From: Phormidium sp. OSCR
GTDB taxonomy: Bacteria; Cyanobacteriota; Cyanobacteriia; Cyanobacteriales; Geitlerinemataceae
DNA length: 64,000 nt
Direction: 5' to 3'
Assembly (NCBI GenBank): GCA_001314905.1
Contig: LJZT01000012.1
Span: 1-64,000 of the forward strand
Under the pieces are notes generated by a model. That model worked only from the letters and a program-made list of their open reading frames with translations. It was not told where the DNA came from and searched no databases. A program made the translations under genes and the position numbers. Shown piece after piece: positions 8,237 through 18,259 of the stretch (within the stretch, counting starts at the first letter, position 1; each line of letters opens with the position of its first letter).

Positions 8237-10669
8237 ATGACTCATGATGTCACCACCATCTTCACCGAGGTGGAAAACCGGGCCAAGCATCTCGTCCAAT
8301 CCTGGGGGAAATTTCGGGTGGACATGGAACGATACTTACCCGAAAGCTATCAGCCGGAGATTCAGAACCTCTCCGCAGGCCTCGAAGCGGCGTTACAGAC
8401 TCTACTCCATGACCTGAGTCACCCCACCCTCACCCTCGCCACCACCGGAACCACCAGTAGCGGCAAAAGTAGTCTCGTGAATCTCCTCTGCGGTGCCGAG
8501 ATTATGCCCGTCGCCGTTAGCGAGATGAGTGCAGGCATCGTTACCATTGAATATAGCCCCGAGAGTCTCTTGGTCATCCCCCAGACTCCAGACGCTACCT
8601 GGGACTGGGGAGAATGGCGAGGTTTGAGCGATTCAGAGTTTCAGACTCGCCTGCATGATGTGATGTTGAAGTTTATTGACACTCGTGAACTTCAACCGGA
8701 CTTGTCTTCGCCTCAATTTTATATCCGCTATCCCTTTCGCCTCGCCTCTGAACTTCAACTGCCTCCAGGTGCCAAAATCAGACTGATGGATTTACCCGGC
8801 TTAGCCTCGGTGGGGGATGAAGCCAACCGTAAGATTATCCAACAGCAATCGGGGAAAGCCTTATGTTTGGTCACATACAATAGTGCGGAAACGGATCAGC
8901 AAAAAGTCAATCAATTGTTAGATGAGGTTGTCGCCGAAGTCAAGAAACTGGGTGGCTCTCCAAGTCGAATGCTTTTTGTTCTCAATCGAATTGATGTGTT
9001 TCGGGATGATAAGACCTGGCCCGAGTCGGAAGCTCGTTTTACAACCCGGACAGTTGATTCGATTAAACAGGCTCTGAAACGTTATTTACCGGAATATCAG
9101 CGAGAGATTGATGATATCCAAGTCACGAAACTGAGTACTCTAGCAGCCTTGCGGAGTCTTCAGATTCAATCTGAGGATCGCTCGGTCAGTAATCAGGCTT
9201 GTCAAACGGCGGACAGAAAATTCAATAGTTTGATTGGTGAGGATATTCTCGATGATTTACCCCGTAAACCAGAGAAGTGGACGGATCATGATCGCGATCG
9301 CGTGTCCCAGAAATTATGGCAGGAATCCCACGGTGAGGAGTTTGAGGAAGCGTTAAAGAGACATATCGCTGACAATTTCCCCCAGCTTGTGCTTGAAGAA
9401 CTGATGGCTCAGTTTAAGGAAGACGGGGGAAATGCGGTCATTGAGTGGTCACAACAAACCCTCCAGGCGCTCTTGCAGAGTTCTAAGGAGAAATATGAGC
9501 AAGAGGTCGAACAGCTTAAACATATTCGTCATGCTCTTGAGCAGTTTCTTGGGGAGGGGGCGAAAGAAATCCGACGCCCTTTTGAGGAATTAGAGGAAAA
9601 GTTAAAGGAAAGGTTGGGGGACAACCAGACCCCTGGGGGTGAGAGTGATGTTATTGATCTCCTAGAGAATCTTCCCGAGAAACTTGGGTCTATCCCAAGG
9701 TATAGCGGTTTAGTTGAGCCCCTCATTCCTCTTCGTGGATGGAACCGTGAACTCAGGCGTAATGTTAACACCGTTCTGGAGTCCGTCGCGAGTTCTCTAG
9801 AAGACCAGTCGATCAACCTAGAAGAACCTGTATTTACGTTGGTCAACTATGAGCATAAGAAAGCACTTGAGAAGGATTTAGAAACGCTCAATACGGTTGG
9901 CTATTCGGGGTCTTTAGCTCGAAAAGGGGGAAGCAAAAAAGTAACATCAGATGCAGACAAACAAAACCTACGAGACATCAATAAGTCCCTCAATCAGCTC
10001 AGTGTTTCCCTAAGTCATGTCTTAGAGGATGTTATTCAGGCAACCTACACCGTAGAGTCAGGGCGGATGTACAGCGCCTTATCCTGTTTATTTACACACT
10101 ATTTAAATGAAATGGAGACAGGGTGTCATAATCTTGCACCGGATTATGGTATAAACTTTCCCAAGCACAGCCTCGCTCAAATTGACGTCAGTCGAGAAAG
10201 TCCCCCCGTTCACCTCAAATCAGGGTTTCCCATTACCACCACAGAAGAACAAGAAGCCTACAAAGTTAAGAAAGAGGGACGAATTTGGTGGACATTATGG
10301 CTGTGGAAAAAAGTCGATTATAAAACCCAATATCGAAATCGTAGCGTCGATAATGCTGAAATCCCGAGTGCTGAAGTGATGTTAAACGATTGGACTAAGC
10401 AGGTTGGACTCGCGCAAATGGAAATTGTTGAGCGAACAGGTAGCTGGCTTCTAGAACAAGTCAATTCTCTGAACGCCAATGTGGCGGAGGTCAATCACGA
10501 CATCCTAGAGCGATATAAATCTAGGTTGGATGAGGCTCACAAAAACGTTCAGGAAAACCAGCAGCAAGACGAAACCAATTTGCAGCTCCTTCAAAAACAA
10601 GTTGCGACACTTAGTCATCAATTATCTTGCTTTCGCTTAAGTGAGATAATTGGTGCGAAAGATGATTGA
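8237..10669 (+). CDS. Dynamin-like large GTPase A
   Basis: An 810-residue dynamin-superfamily GTPase. The P-loop GTTSSGKSS is at residues 71-79, a switch-I region follows (SEMSAGIVTIEY, 95-106), G3 is DLPG at 185-188 and G4 is NRID at 250-253. The rest is long helical stalk with coiled-coil character (residues 385-470 and 765-805), as needed for nucleotide-driven self-assembly. A hydrophobic paddle is not obvious; the basic aromatic patch RIWWTLWLWKK near 685 could touch membrane. It heads a same-strand run with an unknown gene, a second dynamin and an ATPase. Paired bacterial dynamins often work as heteromers; the process served here is unknown. Confidence 0.85.
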   Translation: MTHDVTTIFTEVENRAKHLVQSWGKFRVDMERYLPESYQPEIQNLSAGLEAALQTLLHDLSHPTLTLATTGTTSSGKSSLVNLLCGAEIMPVAVSEMSAGIVTIEYSPESLLVIPQTPDATWDWGEWRGLSDSEFQTRLHDVMLKFIDTRELQPDLSSPQFYIRYPFRLASELQLPPGAKIRLMDLPGLASVGDEANRKIIQQQSGKALCLVTYNSAETDQQKVNQLLDEVVAEVKKLGGSPSRMLFVLNRIDVFRDDKTWPESEARFTTRTVDSIKQALKRYLPEYQREIDDIQVTKLSTLAALRSLQIQSEDRSVSNQACQTADRKFNSLIGEDILDDLPRKPEKWTDHDRDRVSQKLWQESHGEEFEEALKRHIADNFPQLVLEELMAQFKEDGGNAVIEWSQQTLQALLQSSKEKYEQEVEQLKHIRHALEQFLGEGAKEIRRPFEELEEKLKERLGDNQTPGGESDVIDLLENLPEKLGSIPRYSGLVEPLIPLRGWNRELRRNVNTVLESVASSLEDQSINLEEPVFTLVNYEHKKALEKDLETLNTVGYSGSLARKGGSKKVTSDADKQNLRDINKSLNQLSVSLSHVLEDVIQATYTVESGRMYSALSCLFTHYLNEMETGCHNLAPDYGINFPKHSLAQIDVSRESPPVHLKSGFPITTTEEQEAYKVKKEGRIWWTLWLWKKVDYKTQYRNRSVDNAEIPSAEVMLNDWTKQVGLAQMEIVERTGSWLLEQVNSLNANVAEVNHDILERYKSRLDEAHKNVQENQQQDETNLQLLQKQVATLSHQLSCFRLSEIIGAKDD

Positions 10670-10702
10670 TATTGAAATTGAAAGAAATAGGAGAATCAGC
10701 GA

Positions 10703-11359
10703 ATGTGTCCTAAAAAAGACAAGTCACGTCCAATTAAAACGTCAAAAGATAGCGATAAAACTGACGGCGATGCAAATCCCCTACAATTCTTGAAAAGAAA
10801 CGGACAAGCAGCATGGGAAGCAGTTAAAAAACAAGTCAATCCAGACTTTAGCCAAGAAGAGGATGATAGTTCGAAGCAAAACCTTTACCAAAATCCACCG
10901 TTTGACATTGAAGATACTGATCCAGAGAACTCAAGAGAAACGATTGCAAACACTGACCATCAACCGATTACTGACCATCAACCGATTTACGTCCAGCAAC
11001 GCATCACGGCCGAATTGTGTTTAATCGTTCCAGCATGGCTAGTGAGCAATCTGACTCCTCCGCAAACGTTAACCCGAGAGGAAATCTGTCACCTGATTGA
11101 CAATTGCGCCTATTTCTGTTGTCTTCCATCGAGAGATTTAGACTCTCTTGAACAGGATTTGCAACCCACCTCGGAGCCAATTCTTCACAGTGAACGGGAT
11201 GTTTACATTCGCATTCAAATTGAAAATGGGGAGGACATGATCGACAATTCCAGTTGTTATGGTCTCAAAAAACGCTTACCCCAGACAGAAACTGGCGAAC
11301 TTCAAGAGCGCCTGCTTCTCGCCAACCTATCGGGCCGACAGCATTTTAACCGCATCTAA
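10703..11359 (+). CDS. Unknown protein between two dynamin-like genes
   Basis: A 218-residue protein I do not recognise. Residues 1-95 are hydrophilic and charged, with an exact duplication of TDHQPI near residue 90 coded by a 15-bp direct repeat. Residues 100-200 look folded (AELCLIVPAWLVSN, ICHLIDNCAYFCCLP, VYIRIQIENGEDMID). No membrane segment or motif is clear. It lies 33 bases after dynamin A and 15 before dynamin B, so it is almost certainly co-transcribed and may be an adaptor or regulator of the pair. That role is inference only. Confidence 0.65.
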   Translation: MCPKKDKSRPIKTSKDSDKTDGDANPLQFLKRNGQAAWEAVKKQVNPDFSQEEDDSSKQNLYQNPPFDIEDTDPENSRETIANTDHQPITDHQPIYVQQRITAELCLIVPAWLVSNLTPPQTLTREEICHLIDNCAYFCCLPSRDLDSLEQDLQPTSEPILHSERDVYIRIQIENGEDMIDNSSCYGLKKRLPQTETGELQERLLLANLSGRQHFNRI

Positions 11360-11374
11360 CCCCCCTCATCTCCT

Positions 11375-13660
11375 ATGGATTGGAAAACCGCCTCCTCTTA
11401 CTACACCAGCCGTCTCGATGACGCGCTCACCCTCTCTCACCACGCGCTCAACTTGGCCAACTTACCCCAGGCGGAGGTTCCCAGAGACTTGAGGGAACGA
11501 TTGCAGCAAGAAGTTGAACCCACACGACGACAACGCGATCGCCTCAAAAAAGGAGAATTTCGTATCGCCGTTGTCGGCTTAGAGAAAGCGGGAAAAAGTA
11601 CCTTCATCAATGCCTGGTTAGAATGTGACCTACTCCCAGCCAAAGGGGGACGTTGCACCTTCACCACCACACAAATTTACTCGGTGGCCAGTGAAGCCGA
11701 ACAACGGCTAGAAATCAAAGTTCGGAGTGAGGAACAGTTTGAGGCCTTTTTGCAAGAGTTGGAACAAAGCGAGGCCAAAGAAGATCTCAAAACCATTGAC
11801 GCGAATCGGCAAACCTTAGCCAACGTCCGACATGGCGGCGACTTAACCTTTCCCTTCACCCGTCTCGAAGATATCCGCGAACCGCTCAGTCAATATGTCG
11901 CCAACGATCGCTATGCTTATGCTGTCTTAGAGGCGCGACTTTACACTAATCAACTGGCCCAAGCTGATGGCATTGTCTTTTATGACGTTCCCGGTTCCGA
12001 CTCCGGCTTAGCCAAACACGTGGATGAAGCACAGGCGATTCTCTCCGACTGCGATGCGGTGATTGTCATCCAACGCTTTCGCAGCATCCGAGAAGCAGAA
12101 CTGCAAATCATCCAATTCACGGAACAAGGAGATAAAAACGTCAACATCGCCGAGAAGCTGTTTGTCTTTCTCAGTCATATCGACAGCCTCGGGAGTGCCG
12201 AAGCCTTGCAAACCCATATCCAAGAAGCCGCCGACGACTGGCGAAAACGGGCCAACTTACCCAAACATCGCATTGTAGCGGGTTCAGCGGGGGCCTATCT
12301 GGTCTTGAATGGCCTGGCCAATCCCCAAACTCAATCAGAAATTGGTCGTCCCGAGGGGGTGCGATCGCGCCTCGAAAGCCTCACCCACTGCCAAAACCTA
12401 GACGAGTTAAGCCAGCAAGCCACAGGGATTCCCGACATCAAAGGCCGAATTGAGACCTACATCAACACTGAACGAGTCTCTGTCCTACAAAAACGCTGCG
12501 AAGCCTCCCTCGAAACCACCTTCAACACCGCCAAAGACATTTATCATCTCGTCCATCAACGCTATCCCGAAAATCCCGAAGAAGCCAAACAGCGGGAAGA
12601 AGAAGCACAACGAATTGAGTTCACCCAATGGTGGTCTCAGAAATGGGAGCAAATCAAAGCCGATTTACAAGACTTTTACCGCGCCAGTACCATTTCTGAG
12701 GGGTCAAAACTGCGGTTTAATGCCTCAGAAAGCTTGAAAAAACTCAGACAACGCTACTTACAAGTCCTAGAAAGCGAAATGCAGCAACTGCGGCAAACTA
12801 CCCTGGAGAAACGAGAGCGTATTTTTGCCGCCAACTCTAACCCTGTCTTTGACCGGACTAAGGCGAACATTGCCTGGCGAGAGGATTTGTATAACGATGT
12901 CAAATACCATTTAGAGGCGATCGCCGACCAATTGGCGATCGAATTACAAGAGCAATGTTCCATCTTAATTGCCTACATGACCCAACAGCTTTGGGGAAGT
13001 TCCCAAGTGGAATCCCGCCTAATTCAAAACGCGGACTCTTACCTGGACAAACTACAACATAGCCTGCGAGTCTTATATTTACGGTTCGCTCGTCCCGTTG
13101 CCGATGCCTTAATTCGCGGTCCCGTCAAGAGTGACACCCGCCGCAGCATCATTAAAAATCTCGGGGTCGATATTGAAATTTTAGATAACTATTATAGCGG
13201 CGATGAACCGGCACTTCGGGTCTTAAAACGCTATGCCAATTATGGCTTTCAACTCCTCCTTGATAGTGCCTTGCGCCAGGAAGTCTTAGGAGTCCGAGAA
13301 ATTACCAATCTCATTGAAGCCTTTGACGAGTTTAAAAATCCTGAAGATGAGGTGATTTTTGAGGTTGAGACGGACATTAAGATTTTTGAAGAATACTTGC
13401 AAATTGCCGTTTTTAATGCTGCTAGTTTAGAATCCTATGCTCTGCAAGAACTCCAGGGATTACTAGACAAATTCCGAGAACTTAAGGGGGCCTGGGATGG
13501 TGTGGCGATGAATGAATGGTATCGAGGCAATCCGGCGTTACTCTCAGAACTTCCAGCAGCGTTGCAACCTCGGGAATTGAACCTAGAAGTGAGCGATCGC
13601 CTACGCCAACTCGGGACGGCGATCGAGCATATGCAAACAGGTTTATCAGAGTTTCCATAG
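11375..13660 (+). CDS. Dynamin-like large GTPase B
   Basis: A 761-residue dynamin-superfamily GTPase distinct from its neighbour. An N-terminal helix region (1-60) precedes the P-loop GLEKAGKST at 68-76, switch-I threonines in RCTFTTT at 93-99, G3 DVPG at 204-207 and G4 SHID at 267-270, where the usual Asn of N/TKxD is replaced by Ser. The C-terminal 450 residues are helical stalk. Divergence from dynamin A in every G motif suggests an old heteromeric pair rather than a recent duplication. It starts 15 bases after the unknown gene. No antiphage or membrane-repair role is shown by the sequence itself. Confidence 0.85.
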   Translation: MDWKTASSYYTSRLDDALTLSHHALNLANLPQAEVPRDLRERLQQEVEPTRRQRDRLKKGEFRIAVVGLEKAGKSTFINAWLECDLLPAKGGRCTFTTTQIYSVASEAEQRLEIKVRSEEQFEAFLQELEQSEAKEDLKTIDANRQTLANVRHGGDLTFPFTRLEDIREPLSQYVANDRYAYAVLEARLYTNQLAQADGIVFYDVPGSDSGLAKHVDEAQAILSDCDAVIVIQRFRSIREAELQIIQFTEQGDKNVNIAEKLFVFLSHIDSLGSAEALQTHIQEAADDWRKRANLPKHRIVAGSAGAYLVLNGLANPQTQSEIGRPEGVRSRLESLTHCQNLDELSQQATGIPDIKGRIETYINTERVSVLQKRCEASLETTFNTAKDIYHLVHQRYPENPEEAKQREEEAQRIEFTQWWSQKWEQIKADLQDFYRASTISEGSKLRFNASESLKKLRQRYLQVLESEMQQLRQTTLEKRERIFAANSNPVFDRTKANIAWREDLYNDVKYHLEAIADQLAIELQEQCSILIAYMTQQLWGSSQVESRLIQNADSYLDKLQHSLRVLYLRFARPVADALIRGPVKSDTRRSIIKNLGVDIEILDNYYSGDEPALRVLKRYANYGFQLLLDSALRQEVLGVREITNLIEAFDEFKNPEDEVIFEVETDIKIFEEYLQIAVFNAASLESYALQELQGLLDKFRELKGAWDGVAMNEWYRGNPALLSELPAALQPRELNLEVSDRLRQLGTAIEHMQTGLSEFP

Positions 13661-13756
13661 TGGTATACTTCAGACCATAGGGACTGACTCATTGCCAGGC
13701 AAATTCTAGAGAGTTAGCTAATCGGCATCATCATCCTGAGAGGCCGTACAACGTTT

Positions 13757-14893
13757 ATGCTTGAAAAGATAGAACTTTATAATTTTAAAAGTCATCCATC
13801 GACAGCGCTCAACCTAGACAGTTCACGCCTTCATGCACTGGTAGGACAAAATAGTTCTGGGAAAACATCAGTGTTGCAAGCCCTACATTATCTAAGCCGG
13901 CTTGCAGATTCACCCTTTAAAAACATATTTGGACATCAACGAGCGCCAGAATTTCTGACAACGATGGGACAAACTCATCTGTCTGTCAGCGCCAGTGGCT
14001 TCTGGGGATATCAGAAAAACCGACAACCCTGGCAAGCCTCCTATCACTTTGAGAAACAGCAAGAGAACAAATGGCTTCCAAGAGTATCCTGGACTCTTGC
14101 TGACGATACGGGACACGCGCAAGGTTGGGACAGTTCCTTAAGTGCCACCCCATTTCCAATTCCTCAGGCTTTAAGGTTTGCCGTTCATCTCAAATTGGTG
14201 GCAACCAATCTTGCCAAACCAGCTTATAGTGAAGCCATTACGCCACGAGTTGAATTTGATGGTTCTGGATTAGCACCCACCCTAGACTATCTACGTAGCG
14301 AAGCCCTAGATAATTTTCAAGCCTTGCAGGAGATGTTGCAGCGGGTTGTCCCCGGCGTTCAGAAAGTCGGAGTCAGACGGGCCAAAGTTCTCACGAACCG
14401 CCAACGTTTAATTGAAGTCGATGGAAAGTCTATTTCTTATGAAGAAAGCCAGGAAATGACAGGACAAGAAGTTGTCTTAGATATGAATACGGGTGAGCGT
14501 ATTCCAGCCCATGCTATTAGTGAAGGAACGATTCTCACTCTAGGTCTTTTGACGGTTTTAATGAATCCGACTCTACCCAACTTAGTGTTACTCGATGATG
14601 TGGAACAAGGACTGCATCCTAAAGCGCAACGGGAGTTGATGACGGTTTTCAAAGAGATTATTCAGGCGAATAAAAATCTGCAAATTATAGTGTCAACGCA
14701 CTCCCCGTATATTGTCGATGAGCTAACTCCATCCCAAGTTCATGTTTTAAGTCATCGAAACTCAGGCTTTACTCGTTCTAAACGATTAGACGAGCATCCT
14801 GATGTGGACTGGGCTAAACAAACCTTAACCACCGGTGAGTTTTGGGATGCGGAAGGAGAAGATTGGATCGATGCAGTTGAGGTCAATGATTGA
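13757..14893 (+). CDS. SMC/RecF-like AAA ATPase (OLD-type core)
   Basis: A 378-residue ABC-type ATPase of the AAA_21/RecF class. Walker A is GQNSSGKTS (30-38), an ABC signature-like SEGT lies near 254, Walker B is LVLLDDVEQGLHP (276-288) and the switch His is in VSTHSP near 313. Asp281 stands where many relatives have the catalytic Glu. The C-terminal TOPRIM nuclease of OLD proteins is absent, so a partner would be expected from a separate gene; the next 90 bases may hold only its relic. It follows dynamin B by 96 bases on the same strand. Defence or DNA-repair roles are typical of the class. Confidence 0.85.
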   Translation: MLEKIELYNFKSHPSTALNLDSSRLHALVGQNSSGKTSVLQALHYLSRLADSPFKNIFGHQRAPEFLTTMGQTHLSVSASGFWGYQKNRQPWQASYHFEKQQENKWLPRVSWTLADDTGHAQGWDSSLSATPFPIPQALRFAVHLKLVATNLAKPAYSEAITPRVEFDGSGLAPTLDYLRSEALDNFQALQEMLQRVVPGVQKVGVRRAKVLTNRQRLIEVDGKSISYEESQEMTGQEVVLDMNTGERIPAHAISEGTILTLGLLTVLMNPTLPNLVLLDDVEQGLHPKAQRELMTVFKEIIQANKNLQIIVSTHSPYIVDELTPSQVHVLSHRNSGFTRSKRLDEHPDVDWAKQTLTTGEFWDAEGEDWIDAVEVND

Positions 14894-14976
14894 GTTTGTT
14901 GTCATTCTATCTTGATGAGATTGAGAAACGACTGATTCGAGTTCTTCTCGAACTGAGTGTAGAACCCAACGACTGA
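14886..14976 (+). pseudogene. Possible relic of an ATPase partner gene
   Basis: An ATG at 14886 overlaps the ATPase stop, the usual arrangement for a translationally coupled partner, and reads MIEFVVILS before a TGA at 14913-14915. One frame over, an open stretch reads FYLDEIEKRLIRVLLELS and stops at 14974-14976. The first residues resemble the start of TOPRIM/DUF4276-like partners that often follow such ATPases. The rest of the gene would have been deleted. The evidence is short and could be chance. Confidence 0.25.
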
Positions 14977-15042
14977 GTTAATTCTCAATCCAACCCTCAA
15001 CCCTCAACGATAGAACAGGATTTATTAACTTTTGCTATTCAC

Positions 15043-17043
15043 TTAATTGCGTCCAACAAGTTTATCTCGCAAGTGTTTAATACGATCGCGCAAACTGGCC
15101 GCTGTCTCAAACTCTAAATTCTTGGCCGCCTCTTGCATCTCGGCTTCAAGCTGTTGGATCAATTCTGGAATCTGGGATAACGGAATCTCATCGACTTGTT
15201 CATACGCCGTATCCAATTGTTGCCGATTTAGCCGTCGGGAAATTTCTAAAAATGAGAGAATGGAGTTATCAATGCTTTTAACAATCGAGGTGGGCGTAAT
15301 CCCATGTTTCTCATTATAGGCTAACTGAATCTCCCGCCGCCGCTGGGTTTCGGAAATGGCTTTCTCCATACTTTTGGTGAGATTATCCGCATAGAGAATC
15401 GCTTGTCCCCGCACATGACGCGCCGCGCGGCCGATGGTCTGAATCAGCGATCGCTCGGCCCGCAAAAACCCCTCTTTGTCGGCATCTAAAATCGCCACCA
15501 GGGACACTTCCGGTAAATCTAACCCTTCCCGCAACAGATTTACCCCAATCAAGACATCAAACTCTCCCTGACGCAAGGATTGTAAAATCTCAATCCGTTC
15601 AATGGAGTTAATATCGGAGTGGAGATAACGCACCAAAACTCCCCGCTCTTGGAAGTATTCCGTTAAATCTTCTGCCATGCGTTTGGTGAGCGTTGTCACC
15701 AGAGTGCGTTCCTTGCGGGAGATGCGATCGCGGATTTCTCCTAACAAATCATCCACCTGTCCCTCCGTGGGTCGGACAAAAATTTCTGGGTCAACCACTC
15801 CCGTAGGACGAATAATTTGCTCAACCACTTGTCCGTCCGACTGTTCAATTTCCCACTCTCCGGGAGTCGCCGAAACAAAGACACATTGCCGAACTTTTCG
15901 CCAAAACTCATCGGCTTTCAAGGGACGATTATCCGCCGCACTAGGAAGACGAAAGCCGTGGTCAATCAAAATCCGTTTTCGGGCTTGGTCGCCGTTGTAC
16001 ATTCCCCGAATTTGCGGAACCGTCACGTGAGACTCATCGACGACTAACAACCAATCTTCAGGGAAATAATCCACCAAACATTCCGGCGGTTCCCCCGCCT
16101 GTCGTCCCGCTAAATGTCGCGAGTAATTTTCCACGCCATTGGTATAACCAACCTCTCGCAACATCTCTAAGTCATAGCGTGTTCGTTGTTCCAATCGTTG
16201 CGCTTCGAGGAGTTTTCCGGCTTTCTCTAATTGACTCAATTGATAGTCGAGTTCCGCTTGAATGTCATCACAGGCGATATCGAGGCGATCGCCTGGAGTC
16301 ACAAAATGTCGCGCTGGGTAAATTCGCAACGTATTGACACTATATAGAACCTGTCCTGTCACCGGGTCAACATAGCGAATGGCATCAATTTCATCGCCAA
16401 AAAACTCAATGCGAATAATCCGATCTTCATAAGCCGGGCCAATTTCGACGACATCCCCTTTAACCCGAAACTTACCCCGTCCCATTTCTAAATCATTGCG
16501 TTGATATTGAATGGTAACTAAATCCCGCAACAATTGCCGCTGGTCAATCTCTTGCCCAACTTGAAACAGAATCGAGGCGTTGAGATATTCACTGGGAATC
16601 CCGAGTCCATAGATACAACTAATGGACGCCACCACAATCACATCCCGCTGTTCAAATAAAGAGCGTGTCGCGGAATGGCGCAACATATCAATTTCATCGT
16701 TAATCGAAGCCGTTTTCTCAATATACGTGTCGCTGACGGGGAGATAGGCTTCTGGCTGATAGTAGTCGTAATAACTGACAAAATACTCAACGGCATTGTT
16801 GGGGAAAAATCCCCGCAACTCATTACAAAGTTGCGCTGCAAGAGTTTTATTGTGGGCCAGAACGAGGGTGGGTTTGCCTAGATTTTCAATCACTCTCGCC
16901 ATGGTATAGGTTTTTCCCGTTCCCGTTGCCCCTAGTAAGGTTTGGAAACGGCGATTTTGTTGTAACCCCTGGCTGAGTTGAGTAATGGCTTGAGGTTGGT
17001 CGCCAGTGGCTTGAAAGGGAGAAGTAAACCCAAAAGATGTCAT
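15043..17043 (-). CDS. uvrB: Excinuclease ABC subunit B
   Basis: A full-length 666-residue UvrB, the damage-verifying helicase-like subunit of nucleotide excision repair that is loaded by UvrA and recruits UvrC. Walker A GATGTGKT is at residues 38-45, the beta-hairpin region follows ([10 protein letters not shown]), and the helicase motifs DESHVT and the C-terminal QTIGRAARH are intact. The UVR domain that contacts UvrC closes the protein ([22 protein letters not shown]). No LexA-like box was recognised upstream. The gene stands alone and diverges from the small secreted-protein gene. Confidence 0.98.
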   Translation of the reverse strand: MTSFGFTSPFQATGDQPQAITQLSQGLQQNRRFQTLLGATGTGKTYTMARVIENLGKPTLVLAHNKTLAAQLCNELRGFFPNNAVEYFVSYYDYYQPEAYLPVSDTYIEKTASINDEIDMLRHSATRSLFEQRDVIVVASISCIYGLGIPSEYLNASILFQVGQEIDQRQLLRDLVTIQYQRNDLEMGRGKFRVKGDVVEIGPAYEDRIIRIEFFGDEIDAIRYVDPVTGQVLYSVNTLRIYPARHFVTPGDRLDIACDDIQAELDYQLSQLEKAGKLLEAQRLEQRTRYDLEMLREVGYTNGVENYSRHLAGRQAGEPPECLVDYFPEDWLLVVDESHVTVPQIRGMYNGDQARKRILIDHGFRLPSAADNRPLKADEFWRKVRQCVFVSATPGEWEIEQSDGQVVEQIIRPTGVVDPEIFVRPTEGQVDDLLGEIRDRISRKERTLVTTLTKRMAEDLTEYFQERGVLVRYLHSDINSIERIEILQSLRQGEFDVLIGVNLLREGLDLPEVSLVAILDADKEGFLRAERSLIQTIGRAARHVRGQAILYADNLTKSMEKAISETQRRREIQLAYNEKHGITPTSIVKSIDNSILSFLEISRRLNRQQLDTAYEQVDEIPLSQIPELIQQLEAEMQEAAKNLEFETAASLRDRIKHLRDKLVGRN

Positions 17044-17077
17044 GGTAAAATTTATTAGAAGAAATCCCAGAATTAGC

Positions 17078-17106
17078 TTGACAAAAAAGTAGGAAAAGTT
17101 TAGAGT
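17078..17106 (+). promoter_or_regulatory. Sigma70-type promoter for the 17169 gene
   Basis: A perfect -35 TTGACA (17078-17083) is followed after exactly 17 bp by TAGAGT (17101-17106), a good -10. Transcription would begin near 17113, giving a leader of about 55 bases to the ATG at 17169. The element lies in the divergent gap with uvrB. Confidence 0.7.
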
Positions 17107-17168
17107 GGTATCACATAGGCTAGAGTTGCCCGTCTTGTGCCTAATTTTGCCATATTGAGGAGATTGTG

Positions 17169-17609
17169 ATGGGATTCAGCGTCCTAGGACTGTTGCTGCT
17201 GAGTTTGCAAGCCGCCCCTGATGCCTTGCAACCTAACAATGTGGCGGACTTTGTCGTGTTCGAGACGGACGTGATGGAACCGGTGGCCGAGGGGGAAACC
17301 CTACGATTGTACGATGTCCATGTTGCCATTATGTACGATCGCACCCAGCGTTGGTGTGAGCAAGAGGAGTCTCGCGAACAGCTAACCTGGACGTACGCCG
17401 CCGATGGGGGAAACCTGGACTTGGGAGAGTTTGCGATATCCTGTCGCGATGCCCGACGAGTCTCCCGTCGTTATCGCTTAGACTCAGACCTCGATTTTAT
17501 TGTCCCCGAAGGCCGTCAGTCCCGTTGGCAGCGATTTGTGAACCAGTCTCATCCGTTGCCCGAGTCGGACTCTCGGGTTGAACCTGATCCTATCCCGAAT
17601 CGCAAATAA
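17169..17609 (+). CDS. Small exported protein, unknown function
   Basis: A 146-residue protein with a short hydrophobic N-terminus (residues 2-15), probably a signal peptide or anchor, and a charged remainder with two cysteines (RWCEQ and ISCRD) that could pair. The start is placed at the ATG at 17169 because GAGGAG lies 6-7 bases before it; a GTG directly ahead is the alternative. A consensus promoter at 17078-17106 fits this gene. I recognise no domain. It converges on the Uma2 gene with 3 bases between stops. Confidence 0.65.
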   Translation: MGFSVLGLLLLSLQAAPDALQPNNVADFVVFETDVMEPVAEGETLRLYDVHVAIMYDRTQRWCEQEESREQLTWTYAADGGNLDLGEFAISCRDARRVSRRYRLDSDLDFIVPEGRQSRWQRFVNQSHPLPESDSRVEPDPIPNRK

Positions 17610-17612
17610 AGC

Positions 17613-18185
17613 TTAGCAGAGGCGATCGCAATCCAAGACAAACCCCGGCAAAACATCCTCCCCAGACAGTTGTGAGGGAGAATTGACTATCTCCACGGGT
17701 AGCTGAGGGCGATAAATGCGAACCGTTCGAGAACTTGGGTCAATGAACCAGCCTAAACGAGTTCCATTCTCCACATATTCTTGCATTTTCTCCTCTAATT
17801 TGGGCAACGAGTCAGTTCGCGATCGCAATTCCACCACAAAATCGGGACAAAGGGGCAAAAATCCCTGTTTTTCCTCCGCCGTCAACCCCTGCCAACGTTG
17901 CCGAGGAATCCAAGCCGCATCCGGCGAACGGTTAGCCCCATTGGGGAGTTTGAACCCCGTCGAGGAGTCAAAAGCGATTCCCAATTGCGTCTGACGATTC
18001 CACAATCCCAATTCTAAACAGAGTTCAAAATTACGACGTCCCGTTTCCCCACCCGTCGGAGGCATAATAATCAAAGTTCCGTTAGCATTGCGTTCAAACT
18101 GCAACTCCCGGTTATCCTGACAGAGTTGGAAAAACCGCTCATCGTCGAGATGGAGTGCGTCCGTATTTAGAGTTAAGCTATTCAT
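17613..18185 (-). CDS. Uma2-family (DUF820) PD-(D/E)XK nuclease-like protein
   Basis: A 190-residue member of the Uma2 family, very numerous in cyanobacteria and of restriction-endonuclease fold. The pattern is seen in GETGRRNFEL, SPDAAWI (the first acidic residue), PDFVVELRSRTD (the ExK-like site, with Arg in place of Lys) and the closing GWFIDP. The family is sometimes carried by transposable elements, but no mobile element is next to this copy and its cellular role is unknown. The longest frame starts 10 codons upstream at 18215; the internal ATG at 18185 gives the family length. Confidence 0.85.
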   Translation of the reverse strand: MNSLTLNTDALHLDDERFFQLCQDNRELQFERNANGTLIIMPPTGGETGRRNFELCLELGLWNRQTQLGIAFDSSTGFKLPNGANRSPDAAWIPRQRWQGLTAEEKQGFLPLCPDFVVELRSRTDSLPKLEEKMQEYVENGTRLGWFIDPSSRTVRIYRPQLPVEIVNSPSQLSGEDVLPGFVLDCDRLC

Positions 18186-18259
18186 CGCGGGGCCAATCGC
18201 CCTCCTCGAAACCATCTAGCCTCTATCGTAAACTCCAGCCCACCCAGCCGCCACCGACC

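Noticed and set aside
14918-14990. Terminator after the ATPase
   Set aside because: The AGTTC/GAACT stem is only five pairs and lacks a T tract.
17044-17168. LexA (SOS) box at uvrB
   Set aside because: No cyanobacterial or E. coli type LexA palindrome is present in the divergent gap.
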